Of a stretch of DNA of 64,000 nucleotides, positions 54,012 through 64,000 are shown piece by piece. Each line of letters starts with the position of its first letter. The stretch's first letter is position 1. This DNA is from Amyloporia xantha (taxonomy: Eukaryota; Basidiomycota; Agaricomycetes; Polyporales; Adustoporiaceae), in assembly GCA_036971615.1 (NCBI GenBank), contig JAYKKR010000001.1:4092001-4156000 (forward strand). The letters are read 5' to 3'. Made by a program: the position numbers and the translations under genes. The notes beneath the pieces are model-generated. The model saw only the letters and a list, made by a program, of their open reading frames with translations, was not told the origin of the DNA and searched no databases.

Positions 54012-55101
54012 ATGGCAAAACGTAAACAGCACGCAGACGATGTCGACTCGGATAACGACGATGCTAGCGAACGCGTATGTCGCTCTCAATGTCTTCGTGC
54101 ATATCCAACTCATCCAGCAGGACCCAGTAGAGCCTCGTGGATGTCGACTTTGACTTCTTCGACCCTCATCCGGACGTCGACTACCTTGCCCTCAAACGAC
54201 TGGCCACGCAGCTCTTTCAAGCCGATGCAGAATCTTTACACCTCAATGATCTTGCGGACTTGATTCTGTCCCAACCGCTCGTTGGCACGACCGTCAAATG
54301 TGACGGCCGAGAGAGCGATCCATATGCGGTTCTGACCGTGCTTAACATGCACATTCACCAGGTCTGTCTGCAATAACAACAACGTCGGCGTTGTCTGCAC
54401 CATTGACGCAGATCGTCGTCAGAACCACCCCTCAATAAAAGCATTGTCTGAATACGTCCTCGCCAAGTCGTCCTCAGATGCCGCCTTCCACAGCACACTC
54501 CAAAATTTGCTCGGACCCTCAGGCCTCGCCTCCCAAAATCACGTCGGCTTGATCTTCTCCGAGCGGCTCATCAACATGCCTGTGCAAGTCGTCCCGCACA
54601 TGTACCGCATGCTTGCCGACGAGGTCCAGTGGGCTCTCGACGAGGTCGGCACACTCCCCGCTGCACTGTTCCTGGCTCAACGTCTGATACCCCCCTAGAA
54701 TGAGCCATATAATTTTACCCATTTCTTGATTGTGTCACGAATATACCGCCTCTCGCCCGAAGAAGAGGCCGAACTCCAAGGCCCTGCGCCCCGCACAAAG
54801 CGTCAAAGGCAGGCCGCCGCTCTAGCAACACAAGCATCCGCGGGCGGCGTGTACCCCTTCCATCCTGAGGATGAGCAAATACAAAAAGTACGAGGATGTC
54901 GAGTCCTCTTTACTTCGCTATATTGACTCCGAGCTCCTACAGGTCGCGTTGCATTCGCTGGACTACGCATTCACGAATTCGCAGCCAAGAGAGGAGGATG
55001 CGTTCGGCTTGGACATGGGTGGGCGTATGATGCTTGTTCCGGCGATCCGCCTGCGCGAGCTCGTAGCGATGATGAACGAGGTATATGCGCCGCTTTCGTG
55101 A
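54012..55101 (+). CDS. BCP1: Bcp1/BCCIP family protein
   Basis: Yeast Bcp1 is a nuclear chaperone for ribosomal protein Rpl23 and is needed for nuclear export of Mss4; animal BCCIP is the homologue. The start MAKRKQHADDVDSDNDDASE is at 54012. After an intron comes VDVDFDFFDPHPDVDYLALK, the hallmark acidic entry of the family. Then come LILSQPLVGTTVKCDGRESD, VGVVCTIDADR, GLIFSERLINMPVQVVPHMY and NEPYNFTHFLIVSRIYRL across an intron ending at about 54696. The end is YPFHPEDEQIQK, MGGRMMLVPAIRLRELVAMM and stop at 55099-55101. The gene is intact. Confidence 0.9.
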
Positions 55102-55667
55102 CATATTTGGTGGCCGTTTAATGGGGCCTTGGATTCCTCAAAATGTAGCACTTGTAATCTGACGAGGTTTTCTGAAGGTTGTATCTCTTGACTGGATTGC
55201 AGTGTTCCATCAACATAAATACTCTGAAATCGGCCAGTAGGTGTCTCTATTTCTCAGCTTGACCTCAACATACGGAAAAAAGTCATGGGCACTACGCGAA
55301 GGGATTATGCCATGCTTCTAGACCGACTGTAAGTCCGTCCCGACCATGTGCAAGTGCTCGCATTGACAGGTATGGTTCGCCAAGGTCTGATCCGCTTGTC
55401 TGAAGAGTCGCAGATAATATTACGGAAGCTAAGATCTGAGTGCGAGAAGACGATTACTGATCGCAGAGCTCAAGGGAAATGCCCTTGCCGGTTGGCTTAG
55501 AGGTACCACCCTGTAGGCAAGGGGAGACGAGTTGCGAACAGCAGACCTGCCATCGCAGACCCTCTTCATCAACGGGATCGGGCCTGGCTAGAAGACATGG
55601 CTGTGCTAATACGCCCCACTTCGCTTCTCTTTGTGCTGAAGGCGTCAGATGAGACAAATCTTTCCAG
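55102..55667. other. intergenic with a possible exon relic
   Basis: At about 55280-55470 a spliceable pair of short frames (GTTRRDYAMLLDRL, then RQGLIRLSEESQIILRKLRS) looks like part of a helical protein. I cannot connect it to a complete gene. Confidence 0.3.
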
Positions 55668-55958
55668 ATGGGACATACAGATTCTGTATACCCACTCCGA
55701 GATTATGCTTTAATCAGAGCCACCACGAGGGTTTTCACATCCATTGACTGCTGTCCAAATCTTACCTACATACACTTACACCTGGGGACTAGCATACGGC
55801 CACTCAAAACGGAGGATTCCGAATCGAGCAGCTTGCAGAACTTTGCGCAGGCTCCTGATATTCCGCTTGGCTATCTGCGATTAATGTTGTCGTCGCACGG
55901 TGAGTGCTTCTTGGTGAGAGACATGAGAAATATGATGACAGTAGCTGATGCTACTTGA
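55668..55958 (+). pseudogene. fragment of an F-box/leucine-rich gene copy
   Basis: A single open frame resembles exon 2 of the neighbouring F-box gene in order: VFTSIDCCPNLTYIHLHLG versus LFVYIDVCPTLVTIGLGHF, then RPLKTEDSESSSLQNFAQA versus EPLRVEDLGSRKLQSFLQS, then a Leu-rich end. No F-box part is found upstream. It is likely a decayed partial duplicate, although its ATG may be coincidental. Confidence 0.55.
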
Positions 55959-56068
55959 TAGATGGGTTATGTAGGGATAATGCGGTACGGGCTGTGCATT
56001 GGGTTAAAGTAGTACTTACGGTCGGAATAGGTGTGTAGCAAAGTTCTTCACCCCGACCATCGAATCGC

Positions 56069-57509
56069 ATGCCTATACTCACCCGCATCCGGGGCCCTTC
56101 GACGTCCACAGCTCGCGACAAGCCTCTAACATCAATATCAATGACTAATCAACGTATAACCCGCATGGACCGATTCCAAAACAAAGTCGGCAAGGTGGTC
56201 CGTACGATGAAGCTGATCATGAGAAGTGTGCCCAAGTTATCAGCCCTGCCGATCGAGCTTTGGGAACACATCATCGATTACCTGCGATATGACCTGGACG
56301 CGCTGATGAGGTGCAGCCTGGTCTGTCGAGTATGGTACAGGCGGTGCCAGATACATGCACCGCAGCAGTATTATCGTCCGATTGTGACATTTTCGCATCG
56401 GAACGAGGTGGTGCGGGTAGGGAGGCAGAGGACGGAAATTTGGAAAGGGCCGAAGCATTTGTCCATTCGTGGTGCTACTAGTGAGGACGGCGAGCGCAGG
56501 TCGATCCCGCACCTGGGCACATGGTCAACGATGTTCGCGGGACGGTGGACGCGAGTGAAGATACTGTCTGTCGAGAACGCTGATTGGCGCACGCTGGACA
56601 TCCAGCCGGACGTCTTTCGCAACCTGGCCTCTTTCACCTCAATTACTCGCCTCCTGCTGCGCGACATCACATTCCCGACTGTCACTACCTTTGGGCGCCT
56701 CATGTGTGCTCTCCAAAACTTGGATGAGCTCTACTGCCACTCGGGCGTCCGCTTCTTGACCCATCACATTCATCATCAGGCCTTTCCGCGGCGTAACCTC
56801 AAGGATGAAACTCACCACTGTAGTCCTGGACCGTGCCTCAGTCAACGACATCATAACGTTATTCGTGTACATCGACGTCTGTCCTACCCTTGTTACGATC
56901 GGTTTGGGGCATTTCAGCGAACCCCTCAGAGTTGAGGATCTCGGGTCGAGGAAATTGCAGTCCTTTCTGCAATCCGCTGGTACTTCGCTCAGGCTTCTGC
57001 AATTGTCCCTGATGTTAGGTGGTCGGTGCCTTGATCTTTTACTCCACATACAAGCCGTCTAATGTATACCCACAGAACACGCAATTGATCTCTCATACAA
57101 CACAAACCTTGTAGGACTCAACCTCATGCTGAATGTTTCCAGCACGCTAGTGGATTTTGACCATAGCTGGCTCCCTCGAGTCATTCAGTCCGCGTCTAAC
57201 AGCTTCAAGTTATCAAGTGTCTTCATTCACTTCAATCTTGAATCGCTGATCATCTCCGATCCCATCGAAATAAACCAAGTCCTAATGGAACTCGTTCACG
57301 GTTCCTGCTCTCAGCTTGACCTGATCTTCACATTTCCCGGATTTGCCAAGCTTGTAGCTGTCTACATTTTTGTCAAGCCTCCGGACGTGGCCATGGGCAC
57401 AACCAGGGCTCTGTGGTCCAACCTGGTACAGTCAGAGATGCCCAACACGCGTTCGCGACAGATATTACAGTGTGTGGCTCTTAGATGTTCGCTGTTGCAT
57501 AATTTCTAA
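56069..57509 (+). CDS. F-box protein with leucine-rich C-terminus
   Basis: The F-box LSALPIELWEHIIDYLRYDL, then MRCSLVCRVWYRRC lies at residues about 55-95. F-box proteins act as substrate adaptors in SCF ubiquitin ligases. Downstream are leucine-rich segments (FRNLASFTSITRLLLRDI, MCALQNLDELYC), then KLTTVVLDRASVNDIITLFV, HAIDLSYNTNLVGLNLMLNV and a C-terminus ending CSLLHNF. The intron GTGGTC...CACAG (about 57020-57079) is well supported because it joins SLML to EHAIDLS. The junction near 56748-56781 is not: the only frame-restoring intron I see is 33 nt, unusually short, so a frameshift is possible there. Such divergent F-box genes are highly expanded in mushrooms. Confidence 0.7.
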
Positions 57510-58347
57510 ATGTCATTCCGTTGTTAAGGTTGGGGTGCTTCAGACCTAAGGGTGCATAGGGTCAAAATTAGGACACATTCACCCTCTAACAGCAATTACC
57601 TGCAAGTGCCTGCACCACGTAATTCACACGATCGACACCGCTCGGCGCCCTCGACGCCCCGTTCGCATCGTATTCGGACTCGCAGTTCGCTTTTGCCTCC
57701 CCTTCCGTCGGGTGTGGGAATCGACGTGCGTGTTAGCTAATGATCTCCTCAGTGCTTATTGTGCACCCACACGACAATGCTCGTATCTATACAGTCCCCA
57801 CTGCTTTCACATTGCGACCACACATCTATAAATTCTGACATGATTCATCCGTGCATCAGTGTTGAGGGTTTCCTTCCCGTATCCCAAGCGGTTCCACGCC
57901 TGACCTTCAGGCATGGCTGTCCTTCCCGTCCCTCCTGGTTCTGTTCAAATGGGTACGCTGTACGTGTGAAGTATTGACATGGCCAGGAAGCGGTGAGTAT
58001 GTCCATAGACCTCAGGACTCGGTGCCGTTCGGACAAAACAGAGGTTAAGACAAAACTAGGATGCCCCTGCTTAATATGAGACCGGCGGAAAGGTTCACTT
58101 TGTCTCATGCATAAACTGTTCCCGCATTGCGGCAGTACATACTCAACATGTCTTGTTTCGTATCCGGGATTTAAGTATAGATCTATTTACTTATGGGGAT
58201 GTCTGAAGTGCAACAATATCTCATAAATCGAAGTATACACGACGATAGGTGGTAACGAGCAAACACACTACACGAACGACGGGAGAGAAGACACCAGTTT
58301 ATGGAGGACGCATTGGCCGTGTGTGTGGCCACAAACAAATGATGATT
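57510..58347. other. intergenic
   Basis: No gene recognised. It separates two genes that converge here (F-box + and P450 -). Confidence 0.4.
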
Positions 58348-60753
58348 ATGAGGATTTATTACTGCCATGGACCAACCCAAGCTTGAGTGGCATCTCCGGC
58401 TTCGTGCTCTCTCTGCCCACGGTTGGATAATAGACCATGGCCGAGTTCCATTCAATTGGCTTGTCGGACAACTGAAATGTGAAGGTAGGTAGTAACATAG
58501 CTAAGGCAGACTCTGTTGGAAAGACGACTTAGACTGTCGGTAAATAAGGAAAGGGATGGGCTCTCACTCGATGCCAGCTCGGCGAACTTGAAGCCTCTTG
58601 CGTGGGTAGTCACGGCATGTTAGCAAGGGCTGATCAGCGAACTGAGGCGGTCGAAATCGCTCACATGCACGCCCTTTGGCCGCCACCGAAAGTCATTCTA
58701 TAAACCTAGGTTTCAGTCCGAAGTCTTACATCGATACTTCAGGACGGGTGCACTTACACATTAGAATATACGCCAGGGATTGAGGCATTGGTTACAGCGT
58801 TGGGAAGTGGGGACATCCATCTTTCTGGCTTCCATTCCAGAGCATCATCTCCCCAGAGGTCTTTGTCGGTGTTACATCCCAGTATGCCGATATATAATTC
58901 GGTGCCCTTGGGTATGAATATCTCGTTTAAAGCGCGTCCATCCTTTCCGCGGATAGGTTTTGAGAAGGAGAGAACAGTATCCTTCTTGGCCCTGACGACT
59001 TCATGAGCGCCGTTGCTTACTATGACAACAAATATCACCGACTCTCGTGAGGCAAAGTTGCCAGGAGGATATCTGTGGATATGTTCATTAGTAATAAGAA
59101 ATAAGGTTCTCTAATACAAATCAAACATACAATCGCAATGTCTCCCTTAGAACCGCGTCCAGTAGAGGAAGCTTCATCAAATTGTCATACGAAAGGTCAC
59201 GTCCCATGGAGGCACTTGAGATTTCAGCACGAAGTCTTCCCTGCATCTCCGGATGCTGGGCAAGTAGATGACATATTCGAGACACCGCAGCCGCTGTTGT
59301 ATCCGTTGCGGCCAATACGATTGTCCTGCGGACAGGTCAATCGCCTGAAGATCGACGGGACACATTGGTGCCGATACTCACGACATCTGACCTATCACCT
59401 CGGATTCAGATAGCCTATCTCTTTCAGCTGCCTCCAAGTTGGCCTTCACTGTCAGATAAAAGCTCATCAACGACTTTCATGCTATTCGAAAGATTCACAG
59501 ACTAAGAACGGTCATGAGGTCCTTGCCCTTCCCGACTTGACGCAAGACGGAGTCACCTCCCTGCTGTATGGAAAGCTTCTTAGCTAAGAAAATTTCCTCC
59601 GATTTGCGATCCATGGTGTCAATGATAGCCTTCAACTTTTGAACGACAGCAATAGGGGCCATTTCTACCAAGCGCCGTCGGAACCAAGCGGGGCCCACCG
59701 CCATGAGATAAGGAAGCAGAGGGCGCAGAATCAACACCTCCTGGAGAGTAGTACTACAGACGGGTAGGAATCATCAGCCATTAAGAGTCTGAAAAGAACG
59801 ATGATATCACTGACAAGCACATCTTAAGTGTGTCGGCATACCCAACTGCTGTATCGTCTATGAGAGAATCGAAAGAGCACCCAAGAGCACCTTGTCCTAT
59901 GATCTCCAGTGCGCCCCGTCCTAGCCATCGCAAGATGTCAATGTCTTGTTGGTCCTCAACAAACTGTGAAATAAGAGCGTTGCGCAGCTACAAGCGTACT
60001 CGATGTCAGGTCAAAAGTGCGCACATGATGTCAAAGACTTTGACAGACCCTATCTAACGTGTTGTTGAAGACCGGCAGCAAGTTGCGCATATTATTAATA
60101 GAGAACAACGGGTTGAGCATCTTCCTTTGCTTGCGATGCGGTTCACCTGATAGTTTACGAACCCAATTCCTTCAGTTTAGGTGAAGTCCAAACTTATACT
60201 CGTACCTGTCACTGCTACTAAGCCAGGTCCTACTAATAAATGAAAGGCACTAGTCAAGCAAATCACCCTATAAGTCCCAGAACCTGACTAAATACAATCC
60301 GCACGTACTTCACAATTGAGGACGCTTCCTCATATGTGTTCTGTTCTTGAAGTAAAATTGTATACAATGCTTTGGGGTCTTGGATGTGGAGAAATGGACG
60401 CTATGGAAGGCGAATCAATTCAATTGTCGCGTCGCAACAAGGATATCTTACACCAAATAGCCCATGAAGCTTCACGATCGGACCGTAATTCTGTGCTATC
60501 TCTTTGTGAAACGCGTGCCCATGGCGGTCGAAATATTGTCCCAGGTTACCTGCAGGCTTGTGTCAGCATCACAGTAGCGCTAACTTGGATTACCGTGGCA
60601 GTCGAGTATCTGACCTGTCCAGAAAGACCGAGCAGGAGGGCCAGGAACGTTATCGAAAGGGTGATTGACAAGATTTCGCCGCATACAACCCCAGACCCAC
60701 AACGTTGTCGCACACACCACGAGCCAAAGTGCTATAGTGTCGATGTCAGGCAT
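58348..60753 (-). CDS. cytochrome P450 monooxygenase, complete
   Basis: It starts MPDIDTIALWLVVCATTLWV at 60753, a single membrane anchor, then the hinge VPGPPARSFWTG. N-terminal parts read FDRHGHAFHKEIAQNYGPIV and DPKALYTILLQEQNTYEEAS, then a C-helix region HRKQRKMLNPLFS. The I-helix has ATDTT (about 59300), the K-helix ETLR (about 59130) and the PERW loop KPERWMSPLP. The heme loop FGGGQRAC is at about 58665-58690, followed across an intron by GFKFAEL and the C-terminal FQLSDKPIEWNSAMVYYPTV with stop at 58348-58350. All hallmarks are present, so it should be active. Substrate and CYP family are not assigned. Many introns are about 50 nt. Confidence 0.9.
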
Positions 60754-61440
60754 GGTGAAGGTAGACGGGCACGATGTGAATATGCTGGACAGTGACTAAT
60801 ATACTGCACTTCGGACAGTCATATATGGTACCTGTGACAGCACTGGAAGGTCGGTCATGAGAACAAGTGTCAAGTTGAGCATGCATGCAGATGTGTTTCG
60901 CGCTCTTTTCTCGTAAGTTTTCAGATACGTCTCACGGCACATCCCCCTTCCATAAATACCGCCTTTGCAGAGACCTCTCGTTGTCCGCTTGCGGCAGGCA
61001 TGGAGAAATAAGCGTGATAATGGAGCAGGGAAACTCACGACTGCGCCTTAATGCGAGCTTGAAGACCAACTAAACTTCCATTCTTCCTAAGAAAAAGAAG
61101 AACCTTGAAAGGGTCCAAAGACGCGTGCCTGTCACTTCACTTTGCAATTAGAACGCGGTAAGCCTCGATTCCCTTCTGAAGTTCCTAAGCTTCGTTCCCG
61201 AAATAAAACGAGTCCTTCTGAACCCGATTCATTGAAGCCAGAACAATCCGTGACGTATCGGTGAGTAACATCACCGAAAACGAGAGTGTCATTCCAAGAG
61301 ATTGGTAGGGTAGTCTCATCAGCGAGTGATTCTCTATGATAAGACAAGCGATAAGACCTCCTAAACATAACGCAATAGGGTCATCCGGGTAGGTTGATGG
61401 TTCGCTGTATTCAATTGATAGATGAAACCGCACGAGATAG
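60754..61440. other. intergenic
   Basis: Promoter side of the P450 and 3' side of the Yippee-like gene. No gene recognised. Confidence 0.4.
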
Positions 61441-62029
61441 TCACCGGTCTAAGCTCCACTTGTTCTCCTTGATAAGCCTCTCTCTCTCAAGGAGGTACTT
61501 TCCTATCGCTGGATGAGTATAAATAACTCGCCACAGATGCCATGGATGCGCACCTTCCTTGTACTTCTGTGAATGATCTGACGCTTTATAGTAGTACCAC
61601 CCCAAGCGGTCGTTGCAACCGATACAGAAAACATCTGCCACAGTATGCACTCCTGTCCTATCAGAGTGCAAGATGTAAGCACACAGGGAGACCTTCTCCG
61701 ACTGGAAAAAAACACACAGTAAAGGCCGTTCTTCTTTCTTACCCATCTTTACGTTCACGGCTGAATGCATGAGGCTGCAGGTATTCATCAGTATGACTAT
61801 GAACTGATTATATGCTTGTGCTCACTATCCACGTCCATCTCTTCCAGAGAACGATTTACTAATGAGCTCGTCTTGCAAAGCCTGAAGGCATCTGGTTCAA
61901 CAAAGTATCTGTGAGACGGGCGGATGTTATACGGACAATGACCGCAGAGCAACGGGAGCAAGAGAAAGTAGCGCGGTCCTGGAAAATAGCAACAGGGGAT
62001 TGCTTGTCGGAGGAGGACTGTTCTGTCAT
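61441..62029 (-). CDS. Yippee-like zinc-binding protein
   Basis: Joined exons give MTEQSSSDKQSPVAIFQDRA, then FSCSRCSAVI, ALQDELISKSFSGRDGRGYL, MHSAVNVKMGKKEERPLL, TGVHTVADVFCIGCNDRLGW, YYYKASDHSQKYKEAIGKYL and LERERLIKENKWSLDR. The two CxxC pairs (CSRC and CIGC) about fifty residues apart bind one zinc, as in Yippee/YPEL and yeast Moh1. The length of about 120 residues is normal. The start ATG is at 62029; the frame extends upstream only through GTG. Four introns are needed, one with an unusual GTCCGT donor. Animal YPELs are nuclear or centrosomal; the fungal role is not well known. Divergent from the GCN20-like gene. Confidence 0.88.
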
Positions 62030-62456
62030 GATTGTAGACCGCACGTAGTGTGGTTCGTTGTCCAGATACTACGATTCAGGAGCAGACCACCGACTCGGAG
62101 AGAGCACACGCAGTTCCTAGAAAGTTGGCTGTAGTGGTGACGTTGTCGATTTGCGTTGCAAATGAAAAAGCAAAGAGTTGCAATTTCTTGGACAGCAGCC
62201 AGACCTGTGAATGTCTGTCATAGAGCACCAGGTGAGAGATTCAATTTAGGACATCTGGGACACTTTGGCCGCCGCACCGCAGCGGGTGAAGGGAGATTCG
62301 GCACGTGACTATGTACCCGATCAATTCTCGAAATTGAATCTCGATTGCAAGAGCTCGCATTGACCTGCATCAAACACCTCCCCCCGAGCTGTCGACACTC
62401 TTGACATTTCTACTAGGTGACGTTGCCGTTATCTGGTCACTATAAGTAATCGCGGA
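62030..62456. promoter_or_regulatory. divergent promoter of Yippee-like and GCN20-like genes
   Basis: 427 bp between opposite start codons. No clear motif. Confidence 0.45.
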
Positions 62457-64000
62457 ATGAGTGTTTTTCCAGAAGACATTGCAGAACAGATCCGGGAAAC
62501 CCTTCCTGGAACTGAAGAAATTATCGTGCAATATGTATCAGGATATCTTCTTGACCTTGACGATGCCGCAGAAGACGAAGATGTTCTTCAAGTAACGCAG
62601 AGCATTCTTGAATCCGCAGTCCCCTCATCGTCTCGCAAGGGTCAGGATGTGCAGCTACAGAAGGTCATGAATGCGCTAGGCCGCATGCTAGCAGAACCTC
62701 TGAGGAAAAGAGAAGAGAGGAACCGAGCCGGAAGGACCGATGGTCTGGTCAGGCTGGACAAGGTCATGGATATGAGCAAGACTGGTGTCATGAGCAACAC
62801 GATCGCTTTCACCGAAGGGGTGGATTTGGAGAGCATAAATAAGGGAAAGTGAGTCGACTTTTAAGATCTCTTAAACAGGGCAGGTACGATACTGTTACAG
62901 AGCTTCTCGAGTTGACGTCAAGAAACTCGAGAAACAAGAGGCCAAGCTGAAGGCATGTTCTCTGCCGCTTCGGTAGACAGGTTCCATCCAGGTTCTGAGG
63001 CTTTTATCAACAGGCAAAGATCGAAAAACGCTCTAAGAGAACCTTGTACGAGGGCTCAAAGCTTCTGGATCAGCACCGGAAACAAGTTCGTATCATTCCC
63101 TTCGCATCCCATTCGAAACGTCGCTCTTCATCCTTGTGGTAATCGTCATCTGTCAAGATACTGACCATTACTCATAGCAATCCTACGAAGAGATGTTCAT
63201 GAAGATAAATCCTTTAGACGCAGCAGGCTCTAAGAACAAGTCGAAAGACATTCATTTACCGAACATCGATGTCAACTTTGCTTCTAATCGTATTCTGTAT
63301 GTACCTCGCCTTGTATAATCCGAACCCTCGATATATTGACGCCATAACCCAGATCAGGAGCATCATTAACACTCGCATATGGACGTCGGTATGGTTTAAT
63401 TGGTCGTAACGGTGTCGGAAAATCGACACTATTACGGCATATTGCGATGCGTGAAGTGCCAATTCCATCACACATAACTATTTTATTTGTCGAGCAAGAG
63501 GTATGCACCAATGCGCTCCAAAACTATCATTATTCTCATTTACAATTGCACTTTGCATTGACGTTACTAGATAGTTGGCGACGACACGACTGCACTCGAA
63601 TCTGTTCTCAAGGCTGACGTCTGGCGAGATATTCTTATGCGAGAAGAAGCCGAGCTTAATTCCAAGCTAGCCGAACTGGAGGCAGAGGGCGATGACAAAC
63701 GCTTCGAGGATGCTCGGGAGGAGGCGCAGACTCGTCTCACTGAAGTCCATGCACGTCTTGCAGAGATGGAGGCGGAGAGTGGACCGGCGAGGGCAGCTGC
63801 ATTGCTAGCTGGTGCGGTCGCATTCGAGAGGTCTTCTACGAATCGGGGTTTCTGACCGTCTTGTGTATAGGACTGGGTTTCAGCGAGGCTGATCAGCAAC
63901 GGCCGACAAAGGCTTTCAGTGGTGGTTGGAGGATGAGGCTTGCACTCGCTAGGGCCCTCTTTGTCAAGGTTCGCTCGTCCCCATAATTGTCGGTGAGCAT
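62457..64000 (+). CDS. GCN20: ABCF protein Gcn20-like (partial, cut by window end)
   Basis: Gcn20 is a soluble ABC-F ATPase that works with Gcn1 on ribosomes to activate the Gcn2 kinase. It starts [20 protein letters not shown] at 62457 with the N-terminal HEAT-contacting domain. A linker follows ([35 protein letters not shown]). The first nucleotide-binding domain shows [20 protein letters not shown] (Walker A), FVEQE and a coiled arm [15 protein letters not shown]. The signature [19 protein letters not shown] is at about 63913-63968. The second domain lies beyond the window. Introns include a GC-AG one (62953-63013) and a GTTCGT donor. No frame break seen. Confidence 0.9.
62953..63013 (+). 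other. GC-AG intron in the GCN20-like gene
   Basis: The donor reads AAG|GCATGT and the acceptor CAACAG. Removing it joins AKLK to AKIEKRSKR in frame. The nearby GT (62957) gives the wrong phase. Confidence 0.65.

Overview
The window reads as nuclear DNA of an agaricomycete-like basidiomycete. Genes are dense and on both strands. Almost all are split by short introns (roughly 50-60 nt, mostly GT-AG), so exons had to be joined by hand. Neighbours are conserved fungal housekeeping genes mixed with families typical of mushroom-forming fungi: RTA1-like and DUF6534-like membrane proteins, a divergent F-box/leucine-rich protein, and a cytochrome P450 with a basidiomycete-style C-terminus. No rRNA, tRNA or CRISPR array was found by eye.

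Layout. 0-27 kb is mostly conserved genes: a partial 3' exon, an RTA1-like transporter, MSH4 (meiotic MutS homologue), an FAD-dependent oxidoreductase convergent with an amidase, a large disordered Bni4-like protein convergent with RPB1 (largest RNA polymerase II subunit), and VPS27 (ESCRT-0) divergent from RPB1. 26-41 kb is an accessory region. It holds four paralogous seven-helix membrane proteins (three on +, one on -) separated by repeat-rich, gene-poor DNA: a 54-bp perfect inverted repeat pair, GGTCA/TGACC palindromes, AT-rich TAAACAGT arrays and tandem repeats. 41-46 kb returns to conserved genes: a basic/acidic nuclear-looking protein and VPS35 (retromer). 46-49 kb is gene-poor. 49-64 kb holds a DUF6534-like membrane protein, PUT1-like proline dehydrogenase divergent from BCP1, an F-box gene beside a fragment of a related copy, a complete P450, a Yippee-like zinc protein and the 5' two-thirds of a GCN20/ABCF gene cut by the window end.

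Functional links. VPS27 and VPS35 both act in endosomal sorting but are about 17 kb apart with no sign of co-regulation. Divergent pairs (RPB1/VPS27, amidase/Bni4-like, PUT1/BCP1, Yippee/GCN20) share short intergenic promoter regions. The least explained content is the four-member membrane protein family, whose exons 2, 3 and 4 are exactly 45, 211 and 203 nt in every copy. It is accompanied by unusual splicing in conserved genes (8- and 9-nt micro-exons, two GC-AG introns) and by the palindrome-rich block at 33.9-35.2 kb.
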